From contig NC_080041.1 of the NCBI RefSeq assembly GCF_012489685.1, forward strand, positions 26,587,780-26,651,779: 64,000 nucleotides of DNA, written 5' to 3'. The notes beneath the pieces are model-generated. The model had not been told where the DNA came from, searched no databases, and worked only from the letters and a program-made list of their open reading frames with translations. Each line of letters begins with the position of its first letter. Within the stretch, counting starts at the first letter, position 1. Shown one piece after another: positions 33,139 to 44,700 of the stretch. The position numbers and the translations under genes were made by a program. The DNA is from Lotus japonicus (lineage: Eukaryota; Streptophyta; Magnoliopsida; Fabales; Fabaceae).

Positions 33139-34590
33139 TTCTTCATGTCATGGTTTACTTTGCGCACCTAGAACATGTTATTTAATTCGATCTTGTGTAG
33201 GGAACTTAATGTTTTTGAGTCTAAAATAGAATAAATCACCTACTTAGATTGATATCTCGGGATAAAATTAATTCAGTTAGTCGCTTAAAACATCTTTGTT
33301 GAGCATCCAAGGATTTGGTGCTTAGGAAAGAAAACTATAATTCTCCTCGCATTAAAGAATTGATGATAATGAGAGGACTAATGTTGATGAATCATAAGCA
33401 TAGGCTATATATATATAGGGGCATATAAATATTGGATCATTTTAAAACTAAGAAGTTGTGTAGTGAACTCCAATTCTAACTGGTTTTGCACATTTTCTCA
33501 TTGATTACATCTTGCTTTACTTTACATTACAAGTTGGCTACTAGAAACAATCAATCAATTATTTTAAAATCCATTGGTTGAATAATTTAACTGAAGAATG
33601 GCGTTGTGTTACCAATTTTTCGTGGATGCGACAAAATCCAATACTACATAACAACTGAGTATTGAGGAAATTTAAAGTAGTCTAGGTAAAAATCTCTTTC
33701 ATCATTTGTACAATTTAAAAGCGCCTTAATCTAACTTGGACTTTTTTGTGTCATAACACAAAGAAGCTAAACTATAGTGAAGCATATATAGATCTATCTA
33801 ACATTGTGAGCCAGATATTCCCTGGTATCACATATATAATTCATTCTACCTCACTAACAATAAGCCTAGTGCAGTTGATTGATTATGCATGACTTGATGG
33901 ATTCTTTGTCTATTTGAGAATTGTTATCCACAATGTAAAAATTGAGTGCAGTACTTGACGTGGTGCACTTGCTAGCTTCTGTATTTTGATGGCAATATAT
34001 GTAGTACAGAATTTGGGATATCCATTTTTTTGGGTAGACTATTGAAATTTCGGCAGTAATATCCCATATTTGCATTTTTTAGATGTTTTATGCAAGTAAT
34101 TCTAGTTTTAGTTTATTTATTAATTGAAAGTCATAGCTTCCCATTTGAGATTCAATATGATGGACGTGTGTAGTTGTAGATCTACCGTTCTTTGTATTAA
34201 ATTTTAAATTGGCCAAGTGAGACAGTTTGGGAATAAACTCTTTCTATGCTTTGTTAATACTTAATAGTTTCTCTTAAATTTCATGTCTCATTAATTTGAT
34301 GAAATTTCGGTGCGATATGTTTCCTATTGCTCTCTAGGTTCATGCTTGATCATGGTATATATCACCATATGAACAAGTTCTTTACTTACTACTTAGAGAC
34401 CAAAGGGAAATGCCACCAACATTTTGTCGAGCATGAGATAAGATTTAAAAACTAAACCATTTATTGAGTATGGGAAGAGTTTATTCTTGAATGAGATATG
34501 GCCATACCTTATGGAAAAGGAGCTATTGATTCAGTATGATAATTTCTAGTTGTAATTAAACATGTGAACATGTAGAAAAAAGGATCACAT
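33139..34590. other. AT-rich intergenic stretch
   Basis: No gene, RNA or element end could be supported here. Short frames on both strands are below what chance gives in sequence of this composition. Confidence 0.4.
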
Positions 34591-34596
34591 TTAGAT

Positions 34597-34805
34597 GCAT
34601 GATATGTTGTATGCACAAAGAAGATGTGTGAAAGTAGAGTTTATTGCAAGATATGGTTTTTTGTTGATAACTTTAAAAACATATATATGCTGTATTTGTT
34701 TGAGATGTATCATATGTTGTATGTACAAAGCAAATGTGTGAAAGTAGAGTTTATTGCAAGAGATGGTTTTTTTGTTGACAACTTTAAAAACATATGTTGT
34801 ATTTG
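34597..34805. repeat. Tandem duplication of about 110 bp
   Basis: Two adjacent copies share ATATGTTGTATG, ACAAAG, TGTGTGAAAGTAGAGTTTAT, TGCAAGANATGG and AACTTTAAAAACATAT, with few differences. It may be part of the CACTA relic that follows, but it encodes nothing recognisable. Confidence 0.65.
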
Positions 34806-35009
34806 AGTGAGGGAGGGATTGAGAGGTTCATATGTCACGTGTCTAACGCATGAATTTGTTGATATCAGAAGATGTGAAAGATCATTTGTACAAAGTTAGA
34901 TTTGAACTTGGGTATTAGGTCTGTATTTGACATGGAGAAAACCATCCACACATCTAGGTTCATGAGAATTATTCACTCATAGTTAAGACATGAGTACAAG
35001 TAAGAGGAT

Positions 35010-35200
35010 CATTTTCAAGCAATGGATCATATGGCGTATGATGCTCTCCGACCACTTATTGATGCTAATGTGGATGATGATGAAATTGACAATGAGGAAC
35101 CACCCAGCTCCGAAGTTTAGAGGTTTTATTACATGTTAGTCTATACGAACCTTCCCATCGATGAAGGGACAAGTGATTAATATCTTACTTGATACATACC
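35010..35200 (+). pseudogene. CACTA (En/Spm) transposase fragment
   Basis: One frame reads MDHMAYDALRPLIDANVDDD, EEPPSSEV, a stop, RFYYMLVYTNLPIDEGTSD. In plant En/Spm-type transposases the segment before the transposase domain typically reads (M)VYDA...EEPN..A.RFY.LL..A..PLYEGC. The stop and the missing catalytic domain mark it as dead. It ends about 160 bp left of the CACTA-type end at 35364. Confidence 0.55.
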
Positions 35201-35532
35201 ATCAAGCCCAAAATTAGTTGTTTGTATTAGGGTTGGAAGTACAAATGATAGGTTGTTATGTCTCTTGGTGCATGTTACATTACATGACATTTAACAATAA
35301 CTCAGTGCAAGATTTATAATGAACTGAGGTTGTAGTCTGAAAGGAGTGGGTCGGAAGATACAACACTACAAGAATTTGGAAAAATAACCTCCAAATGTAA
35401 CTACTATTTTTCTTCAAGGTAATTTAGAGGTTAACAACCTTGATTTATACTTCTAAGTTTGAGATTACATTAAAATACACATAATCCAAATTAATTTTTT
35501 AAAAACAAACGCAACCCACACTCCCGACTCAC

Positions 35533-35533
35533 T

Positions 35534-35582
<49 letters not shown>
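35533..35582. repeat. (TC)n microsatellite in left palindrome arm
   Basis: About 48 bases of TC repeat. At the mirror position in the right arm (42640-42700) the tract is mainly (AT)n followed by (AG)n, showing that the arms have evolved separately. Confidence 0.9.
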
Positions 35583-35583
<1 letters not shown>

Positions 35584-35720
35584 TCACGATCTGTTCATGG
35601 AGGTTCTCCTTTCTCTCACTCGCTTCACGATCTCATTCATGGAGTCTAGCAACTTCGCGATTTGTTCATGGAGGTTTCTGAAGTCTCGCACATTCACGAT
35701 CTGTTCATGGAGGTTATCAT
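35580..35720. repeat. Four-fold degenerate repeat in left arm, mirrored in right arm
   Basis: Imperfect units containing TTCACGATCTGTTCATGGAG recur four times at about 35-40 base spacing. The inverse set lies at about 42450-42640. The role is unknown; it might be a CACTA subterminal repeat array or a duplicated leader. Confidence 0.6.
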
Positions 35721-36486
35721 TTCTCTTTCGTTGAGGTTTTCACTTTTCGTTTTCATCTTGGTGGTAGGGTTTCGTTGCCTGCCACTCTGGATCAAGGTTC
35801 TTGCTTTTCTCTCCTTCTCTTTCTCATTCATACTCAATTAGGCTTTTCAATTTAGGATCAAAAGCATTAAGTTCATATACTTTTTCTTTTGCTTTTGGTT
35901 AATTATGTTCTCTTTTGGTTTTTCATCTCTTTTTCTTTTTCTTTTTGTACAATTATTGCAATATTCCAGTTTTATGTTATGTGATTGCATAGGTTTTCAT
36001 GATAATTCCAAACTTTTGTTGCAAGAAGTAGTAGAGGCAAACTGCAAAGAGAAAGGGATATGCATAGAGGTAGAGAGAAAGAACCGAGAGATTTTGGATA
36101 ATGATAGCATAGTAATTTCTTAGCCACATAATATAGAATTTGACTATGTCTGCTGTGTAACCAGCTTTTAGAAACAGGGAGTCTAAGCTAGGACTTGGGG
36201 GTTGTGTCACTGGCTTATTCGAAGCAATTGAAATTGTTTCCATTTGTTTATTTATAAGTTTGATACATATATTGCTAGTGTGGTATTTAAATTCGATGTA
36301 TATTTGCTTGCTTTTCATGCCTGCTTCAATTTTTCTTCTCACAATGGTTCCCCCAATGATAACATTGATGTGTGGAAGCAAAAACTTAGCATGCTTTTAA
36401 ATGACAAGAGAAAGCAAGAGGATTTGGCGCTTCATTGCTGCTAATGTGGAGCCTAGCATATCGCATGTGCAAATTCTGTTTCCAAG

Positions 36487-36830
36487 GGCCAATTGAAGAA
36501 ATATGTGCTTTCTTAGCTCAAGTCCATTATTGAGAGAAACAAGGTTACAACAACAGCTATGAGGCATGAATTAAGAGTTATGAAGTAATTTAGTAATAAA
36601 TTGAGAAATGGATCTTTCATTATACTTCATTCAATTTTATGTGATCAAGTGACAAATTATGTTACCATTAAACTTATATGCTCAATATTATATCTTTGAA
36701 TGCTTCACTAACTGAGGGGATTTGAAAATATCAAAGGGGTAATTATAGGCTCGTGTCCAATTGACATGGAAAGAGACTTGGTGACTGCAACACTTAAGAA
36801 GAAGAGAAAATAAATGCTCAAGTATTATTA
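36487..36830 (+). pseudogene. Captured acyl-CoA synthetase (LACS1-like) exons, left arm
   Basis: Exon-like piece 36487-36543 reads QLKKYVLS, a stop, LKSIIERNK and is followed by GTTACA. Piece 36716-36830 reads RGFENIKGVIIGSCPIDMER, DLVTATLKKKRK, a stop, MLKYY. In plant long-chain acyl-CoA synthetases the C-terminal region has (L)K.YvL.EL....e.nkLrGFE.IKgv, then PFDmERDLvTaTlKKkRnn.LkyYq. The matching order, with an intron between the pieces, supports capture from a LACS gene. Two in-frame stops and the lost remainder make it a fragment. Family recognition is good; the exact member (LACS1-like) is tentative. Confidence 0.7.
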
Positions 36831-39800
36831 GGAAATTGGATGATATCCTCTTAATTTCAATATTTTAAGGTATTTACATGTATTACACTTGCTAACAAAA
36901 TTGTTGACATTGTATGACTATTTAATAGTCCTATGTATCAGTTATTCTCGTTGTCAAAACTACCACCTGTATAAAGAGCAGGTATTTCTTTTCATGAGTA
37001 AGAACTTAGGTTTTGTTGTTGTATAAATGATTAGCCTCTTAACCTTTTCACTTTCCCTTCTATCTTTTTTGTTAGGAAGCAGTTTTTAGAGTTGGTGCTT
37101 CAATTCTTCATCTTGGAAATAATTAATGATTTTTTCGAAGAAAAGGAAGTTGATTCAATTTTGCTTAGATTTTGTATTAATTATATGTATTAAAATGACA
37201 TCCAAAAGAATTTAGATTGTTATTATGAATCTACTTTTGCAGCTCTACACATGAGCATAATGTGTTCATACTATTTGATTGAAAATAATGTGTTTTTTTA
37301 GAAAAACAAAAATACAAGAATGATGGATGAGTATGACATTGTTGAACTAGTTCTATTGTTATAGTCATAGTTTCTTATAGGAAGAGAGCATCATATTCGA
37401 CTTTTTGAGTTTAATAGAAGAAGAAAATTATGGAGTTTGTTAACCGATTCCTTCATTGGCAGCATGCTTTTTTCTGCTTGGAAGGAACCTACCCATGACT
37501 GAATATGAAATTTATTTATCTTAATTTTCAGTTGCCTTCCTTCTAGTGGTTGCCAGAGGTGATTGAAGGATATTGTGGTTACTTCAATTATGCTCTTGTT
37601 GGTGAGATTCAATATTGTTTTAAGTTGTTACTTAAGTCATTTGGATGAGAAAACTGATTGTCTAGGCTTGAGTACATTGAAAATTATATGCACTATTGAC
37701 AGGGAATTTTGCTGCAAATTCAAGATGGAAGAGATAAGGATAGGTTAATCTTTTTTATCTTGTTAATCTTAAGGAACTTAACTTCAATGGAATAGATAAG
37801 GATAGGTTAATCATATTTATTGCCTTCTTATCTAGAACCAAACTATAGGATAATAAAATTAGCAATACCTAATTTTTTTGCTCTCTTCTAATTGTATGAT
37901 AAATATTCTCCACTTACCATCAGTCATATTTTGTAGCTATTTACATGAATTTATCTACATAATGTTATATATAGATATGTTCTGAATAATATTTGCCTTT
38001 CCCGCCAAATTGAGTGCTCTAGAAGATATGTGCTCCAAGAGGTGGCTTTAAATAGTTATTCTATTAGGTGACTAACTGATTATCTTCTCTCTCATTCTGT
38101 TTTGCTTGCACACAAGCTGAGTCATTGATCTGGATTTCGATTTTCTTCTTCCAGGAAATAGATTTACTCATTTCGTATTATACGTGATCTCATCTCTGTA
38201 ATTTAATTTTAGTTCTTATCCCTAATATCTCATCTATGAATCTCTAATTACAAGCTTTGCTTGGATTTTGTATCGATTCCAACACCCACTAATTTTTAGG
38301 TTTTTCATTTTAGCCGAAGAATCACCGATTTCCTGTTACATCTCTGTTTGTTCCAACATTTTTCTTGAATATTTCGTCGTCCATATTCACCGATTTACTT
38401 GATCTCGCATGTTTCTTCTCCGATTTGGGACTTCAATATCTTCTTCCATCTCATTACTCATTTCAGTATATTATTTTCATTTCGTGTTGATTGTTATTGA
38501 TTTATCTTGTTTCAGATTCAGGTCTGAAGCTATTACTTTGCCATCATTGCTATATCTAGCTCTCTATGTAGTAAATTGTTCAAATTAGGTTTTTAAGCAT
38601 ATCCTGCAGTTGTGCAATCACATAGCAATTGCTAATGGTAATTTAGTAATTTTTACGGGATTAAGTAATTGTTGTTGTATTCCATTTTCTGCTATGATTA
38701 TTTTGTTAGCTTAGTGTTTTCTATCTTAGATATATTGTCTTTGTGGAATTCTTATTGTTCAACACTACGCCTGACATTGTTTGAATGCATCTTTTATAGG
38801 AGAATTGTCTTTTATACATGGTGCAGGATGAAGCTGAATATGTTTGTGGAAAATATCCCCTCGACTCTTACTAATTAGATTTAAGTCCCATAAAACTCGT
38901 AAATTAAAGAAAGGTTCCCCGAACTTCTTGATAGTTACAAAACAACCATTATATTTCTTAATAATCACACAAAGATCCATACTTTTCCAAAACACTTCGA
39001 AAACTATTAATTTCATCCATGATGAAAATTCCTCAATAAATGTTATAGTTGACTTTAACCTTCGTGCAAGCTTTGCTTGCGTTTTATATCGATTCCAACT
39101 CCATAGTTGACTCTAAAAATGTAGGTCAAAGTCAACTATAACATTTATTGAGGAATTTTCATCATGGATGAAATTAATAGTTTTTGGAGTGTTTTGGAAA
39201 AGTAAGGATCTTTGTGTGTTTATTAAGAAATATAATGGTTGTTTTAGTAACTATCAACAAGTTAGGGGACCTTTCTTTAATTTAGGAGTTTTAAGGGACT
39301 TAAATCTAATTAGTAAGAGTTGAGGGGATATTTTCCACAAACATATTCAACTTCCTCCTGTACCATGTATAAAAGACAAATCTCCTATAAAAGATGCATT
39401 CTAACAATGTCAGGCGTACTGTTGAACAATAAAAATTCCACAAAGATAATATATTTAAGATAGAAAACGCTAAGCTAACAAATTAATCATAACAAAAAAT
39501 GGAATAAAACAACAATTACTTATTCCCGTAAAACTCACTAAATTACCATTAGCAATTGCTATGTGATTGCACAAATGCAGGATATGCTTAAAAACCTAAT
39601 TTGAAAAATTTACTACATAGAGAGCTAGATATAGCAATGATGGCAAAGTAATAGCTTCAGACTTGACCTGAATCTGAAACCAGATAAATTAATAACAATC
39701 AACACGAAATGAAAATAATATACTAAATGAGTAATGACATGGAAGAAGAGATTGAAGTGCCAAATCGGAGAAGAAACATGCGAGATCAAAGTACAAACTA

Positions 39801-41347
39801 AAATGAAATATGGAGTACGAAATATTCAAGAAAAATGTGGGAATAAACAGAGATTTAATAGGAAATCGGTGATTCTTCGGCTAAAATGAAAACCTAGAAA
39901 TTAGTGGGAGTTGGAATCGATAGAAAACGCAAGCAAAGCTTGTAATTAGAGATTCATAGATGAGATATTAGGGATTAGAACTAAAATTAAATTACAAAAA
40001 TGAGATCACATATAATACGAAATGGGTAAGTCTATTTCCTATAAGAAGAAAATCGAAATCCATATCAATGACTCAGCTTGTGTGCAAGCAAAAGAGAATA
40101 TAGAGAAGATAATCAGTTAGTCACCTAATTGAATAACTATTTAAAGCCACCTCTTGGAGCACAGATCTTCTAGAGCACTCAATTTGACCAGCAAGACAAA
40201 TATTATTAAGCACATATCTATAATTAACATTTTGTAGATAAAGTCCTGTAAATAGCTTCAAAATATGACTGATGGTAAGTGGAAAATATTTATCATACAA
40301 TTAGAAGAGAGCAAAAAAATTAGGTATTGTTGAATTTATTATCCTATAGTTTGGTTCTTGATAAGAAGGCAAAAATATCATTTTCATAAAAGTGAACAAA
40401 ATAACAAAACCGTTCTAATTTCTTGTCAATAAATAAGATTAACCTATCCTTATCGCTTCTATCTTGATTTTGCAACAAAATTCCCTGTCAATATTGCATA
40501 TAACTTTCAATGTACTCAAGTCTAGACAATCTGTTTTCTCATCCAAATGTCTTAGGTAACAACTTAAAACAATATTGAATCTAACCAACAAGAGCATAAT
40601 TGAAGTAACCACAATATCCTTCAATCACCTGTGGCAACCACAAGAAGGAAGGCGAATGAAAATTAAGACAAGTAAAATTTCAAATTCGGTCATGGGTAGG
40701 TTCCTTCCAAGCAGAAAAAAGCATGCTACTAATGAAGGAATCAGTTAACAAACTCCATAATTTTCTTCTTATATTAAACTCAAAAAGTCCAATATGATGC
40801 TCTCTTCCTTTAAGAAACTATGACTATAAGAATAGAACTAGTTCAGCAAAGTCATACCCATCCATCATTCTTGTATTTTTGTTTTTCTCAAAAAACACAT
40901 TATTTTAAATCAAATAGTATGACCACATTATGCTCATGTGTTGAGCTGCAAAAGTAGATTTATAATAACAATCTAAATTCTTTTGGATGTCATTTTAATA
41001 CATATAATCAATACAAAATCTAAGCAAAATTGAATCAACTTCCTTTCCTTCGAAAAATTTATTAATTATTTCCAAGATGAAGAATTGAAGCAACAACTCT
41101 AAAAATTGCTTCCTGACAAAAAACATAGAAGGGAAAGTGAAAGGGTTAAGGGCTAATCTTTTATACAATAACCAAACCTAAGTTCTCACTCATGAAAAGA
41201 AATACTTGCTCTTTATACATGTGGTAGTTTCGGCAACGAGATACATAGGACTATTATATAGTCATACAATGTCAAAATTTTTGTTAGCAAGTGTAATACA
41301 TGTAAATACCTTAAAATATTGATATTAAGAGGATATCATCCAATTAC

Positions 41348-41692
41348 CTCATAATACTTGAGCATGTAATTTCTCTTCTTCTTAAGTGTTACAGTCACCA
41401 AGTCTCTTTCCATGTCAATTGGACACGGGCCTATGATTACCTCTTTGATATTTTTAAAGCCCCTCAGTTAGTGAAACATTCAAAGATATAATATTGAGCA
41501 TATAAGTTTAATGTTAACAGAATTTGTCACTTGATCACATAAAATTGAATGAAGTATAATGAAAGATCCATTTCTCAATTTATTACTAAATTACTTCATA
41601 ACTCATCACTCATACCTCATAGCTGTTGTTGTAAACTTGTTTCTCTCAACAATGGACTTGAGCTCAGAAAGCACATATTTCTTCAATTGGTC
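41348..41692 (-). pseudogene. Captured acyl-CoA synthetase (LACS1-like) exons, right arm
   Basis: This is the mirror copy, on the minus strand. Exon piece 41692-41636 reads QLKKYVLSELKSIVERNK without a stop. Piece 41464-41348 reads RGFKNIKEVIIGPCPIDMER, DLVTVTLKKKRNYMLKYYE, also without a stop. The right arm is thus better preserved than the left, where both pieces carry stops. The catalytic AMP-binding core is absent in both arms, so no enzyme can be made. Confidence 0.7.
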
Positions 41693-42637
41693 TTTGGAAA
41701 CAGAATTTGCACATGTGATATGCTAGGCTCCATATCAGCAGCAAAAGAAGCGCCAAATCCTCTTGCTTTCTCTTGTCATTTAAAAGCATCCTAAGTTTTT
41801 GCTTCCACACATCAATGTTATCATTGGGAGAACCATTGTGAGAAGAAAAAATTGAAGCATGTATGAAAAGCAAGCAAATATATATCGAACTCAAATACCA
41901 CACTAGCAATATATGCATCAAACTTATAAATAAACAAATGGAAACAATTTCAATAGCTTCGAATAAGCTAGTGACACAACCCCCAAGTCCTAGCATAGAC
42001 TCCATGTTTCTAAAAGCTGGTTACACAGCAGACATAGTCAAATTCTATATCATGTGGCTAAAAAATTACGATGCTATCATTATCCAAAATCTCTCGGCTC
42101 TTTCTCTCCACCTCTATGCCTATCCCTCTCTCTTTGCAGTATTCCTCTACTACTTCTTGCAATGAAGGTATGTAATTATCATGAAAACCTATGGAATCAC
42201 ATAACATAAAACTGGATATTGCAATAATTGTACAAAAAGAGAAAGATATGAAAAACCAAAAGAGAACATAATTAACCAAAAGCAAAGGAAAAAGTATATA
42301 AACCTAATGCTTCTGATCCTAAATTGAAAAGCCTAATTGAGTATGAAAGAGAAAGAGAACGAGAGAAAAGCAAGAACCTTGATCCAGTGTGGCAGGCAAC
42401 GAAACCCTACCACCAAGATGAAAACGAGAAGTGAAAACCTTAGAGAGAGAGAAATTATAACCTCCATGAACAGATCGTGAATGTGCGAGACTTCATAAAC
42501 GAGATTGTGAAGCGAGAGAGAGAGAGAGAGAAAGGAGAACCTCCATAAACAGATCGCGAAGTTGCAAGACTTCATGAATGAGATCGTGAAGCGAGTGAGA
42601 GAATGGAGCACCTCCATGAACAGATCGTGAAGCTAGT

Positions 42638-42639
<2 letters not shown>

Positions 42640-42699
<60 letters not shown>

Positions 42700-42700
42700 A
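42640..42700. repeat. (AT)n(AG)n microsatellite in right palindrome arm
   Basis: About 42 bases of AT repeat are followed by about 20 bases of AG repeat, at the mirror position of the TC tract in the left arm. Confidence 0.9.
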
Positions 42701-42889
42701 GGCGAGAATGAGAGTGAGTCGGGACTCGGGAGCATGAGTTGCGTTTGTTTTTTAAAATTTAATTTGCTTTATGTGTATTTTAATGTAATCTCAAACTTAG
42801 AAGTAAAAATCAGGTTGGTTAACCTCTAATTTACCTGGAGGAAAAATAGTTGTTATATTTGGAGGTTAATTTGCCAAATTCTTGTGGTG

Positions 42890-43532
42890 AGCATAAATCA
42901 AATAAAATTTATTTTATCAGAAACGCTTGACGCAAAGATGGAGACAGTGAGAGAAATTTTGAATGAAACCAGCAAAAAGACTCCAACGTAACTTAAACAA
43001 TATAGCAAATAAGTTGTTGCAGGAACATAAGTAATGTTATCACTTATCCTAAGTTAGCTAGAACAAAAACTGAAAGTTTTTTTTGAAACAACAAAAACTG
43101 AAAGTTGGAGTAAGAATGAATGGTTAAAGGGTATATTAGTATTTTGATAATTTTATTTGCCAGCAGTTTTCATCTTCCATCTCATTTCTTCCCAATTAGG
43201 GAATGTGGGAACAAAAGGGAGGGGATAGTGGAACATGATGATACGCATTCCATTGTTTCTTTTGGGTTTCATCCTGTTTTTAATAACAAACAATAAAATT
43301 TTGATTCCCTCTTATTCATTCCATTTCAATTTATCTTCTTCCTCTCAAACAAAGGCTAAGAAGAACTTCTTTTGTTATCAATTTAGTTAGGATGACAACC
43401 AGGATGTCATGCTTGCAACATTAAGGTTGTCCCTAGAATAAAGGTGGGACTGACTATTTAGAAGGAAAACAAGGAAGGAAAAGAAAAATACCCTCCTTGA
43501 AAAGAATGAAGAACCCATATATATATATATCC

Positions 43533-43566
<34 letters not shown>

Positions 43567-43876
43567 TAAGGGTAGAAAACTCCTATGAGAGGAGAGACGC
43601 CTATACATTAACACTATGTATGGTAGGCATGAGATAGAGAAAAGAGAAAAATAAGAGATAGAGATAGAGATAGAGAAGAGATGAAGAAGCACCCATGTTT
43701 GGTTGTGCATGAGAAGAGAGAGAGATGGAGCAAACATGTGGGGCCCATCAGCTTTTAGAGGTCTCTCCATTTGGTGAAGACTGGTGTAGAAATTGAAGAG
43801 AGGAGAGTAATTTTCTTATTTATTCCCTTTTTATTTTTTTTAATAGGCAAATGTTAGTTGTTAGAAATAGTAGTAA
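42890..43876. other. Intergenic; microsatellite at 43517-43566
   Basis: No gene is supported. A broken TA-rich microsatellite lies at 43517-43566 and a GAGATA-rich tract at 43640-43680. The frame through them is chance. Confidence 0.4.
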
Positions 43877-43906
43877 ACTAGAAATTATACCCGTGCGTTG
43901 CACGGG
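43877..43906 (-). mobile_element. Helitron-type 3' end
   Basis: On the minus strand a perfect hairpin CCCGTGC-AAC-GCACGGG is followed by TATAATTT and CTAG|T. A GC-rich hairpin a few bases before a CTRR terminus is the canonical Helitron 3' end. The element would extend to higher coordinates. Its 5' end was not identified, and the LINE relic at 44165 may lie within it. Confidence 0.55.
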
Positions 43907-44164
43907 TTTATTTATAATATTTTAAAAATTATATATGATTATTATAGTTTTAAGAAATATATAAATATGTTTAATTATAAAATATAATATTTAAATAATA
44001 ATGGAGGTGAGGCATTTCATTGAGTAGAATTAGAGTTGTCTAAATCTAAATAATTAATATTACTCAAATTTGATAATTGACCTTTTTTAAAAAAGAAACC
44101 TTATTGAAACGCAATAAAAATGAGAAAAACTTTCTCATTTATATAATTACATTGGATCACAACA

Positions 44165-44700
44165 AACTCATATCTGTTGTTCCCTACCACACCCTTGATT
44201 TGCCAAAAAGTTTGTCATAGTGTTTTCCTGACTCAATACATGCACCACACCAACACACTGAATTATAGACATCAGATGATCTATATGATTAAATACATGT
44301 TCCAATTTCCATGACCTCCTATCTACCATAGACGTACTCACCCAACCACTGAGGAAGAATCACTCTCAACTACCACATTTGAAAATTTAAATTGTTGGAA
44401 AAATAACAAAGCATGTAACACTGCTTGAACCTTCGTCAAAAGCCCACAACATTTCAGTTCCTTTTGCAAAGTAACCTAACAAATCTCCTCCTTGATCCCT
44501 CAAAATCCCGCCAATACCACTCACCACTGGGTTCCCTTTCAACGCCTCATCTACATTAAACTTCAAAACAGTTTCTAGTTGTGGCTCCCAAAACACTCTT
44601 TGTGGCATCTTTTGTTTTCGTGACCATTTAATACGCTCAAAGCCTCTAGCTAGCAAACTGTTCCAAATCATATGAACAATCATTCCACTTCCCCTTGACC
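44165..44700 (-). pseudogene. LINE RNase H relic
   Basis: On the minus strand, FWEPQLETVLKFNVDEALKG, GIGGILRDQGGDLLGYFAKG, VVVESDSSSVVG and, in another frame, RRSWKLEHVFNHIDHL and then VVHVLSQENTMTNFLANQG. These are successive parts of the plant LINE RNase H-like domain. The first catalytic Asp is kept (FNVDEA). At least two frameshifts and a stop break it. Confidence 0.75.

Larger units (their letters stand above)
35364..42889. mobile_element. 7.5-kb palindrome with CACTA-type ends
   Basis: The left end CACTACAAGAATTTGG (35364) and the inverse of the right end CACCACAAGAATTTGG (42889) match the terminal pattern of CACTA elements. From both ends inward the sequence continues as one inverted repeat to the centre: left arm 35364 to about 39058, right arm about 39125-42889, spacer about 66 bp. 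Over a 190-base sample (37560-37750 against 40435-40625) I count about 11 mismatches, so arms are roughly 94 percent alike. Indels and different microsatellites also distinguish them, which argues against an assembly artefact. No transposase is inside. Target duplication: flanks CAA and AGC do not match. Confidence 0.9.

Noticed and set aside
36340..36445. IDVWKQKLSMLLNDKRKQED as part of an RNA helicase
   Set aside because: There is a loose resemblance to the start of plant DEAH helicases, but no helicase motif follows and the adjacent exons belong to a LACS gene; left unassigned.
42493..42735. Frame with alternating Ser-Leu and Tyr-Ile residues
   Set aside because: It is the translation of the (AT)n(AG)n microsatellite in the right palindrome arm.
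35364..42889. Palindrome as an assembly artefact
   Set aside because: The arms differ by substitutions, indels and different microsatellites, and have a unique spacer; a duplicated contig joined in reverse would be identical.
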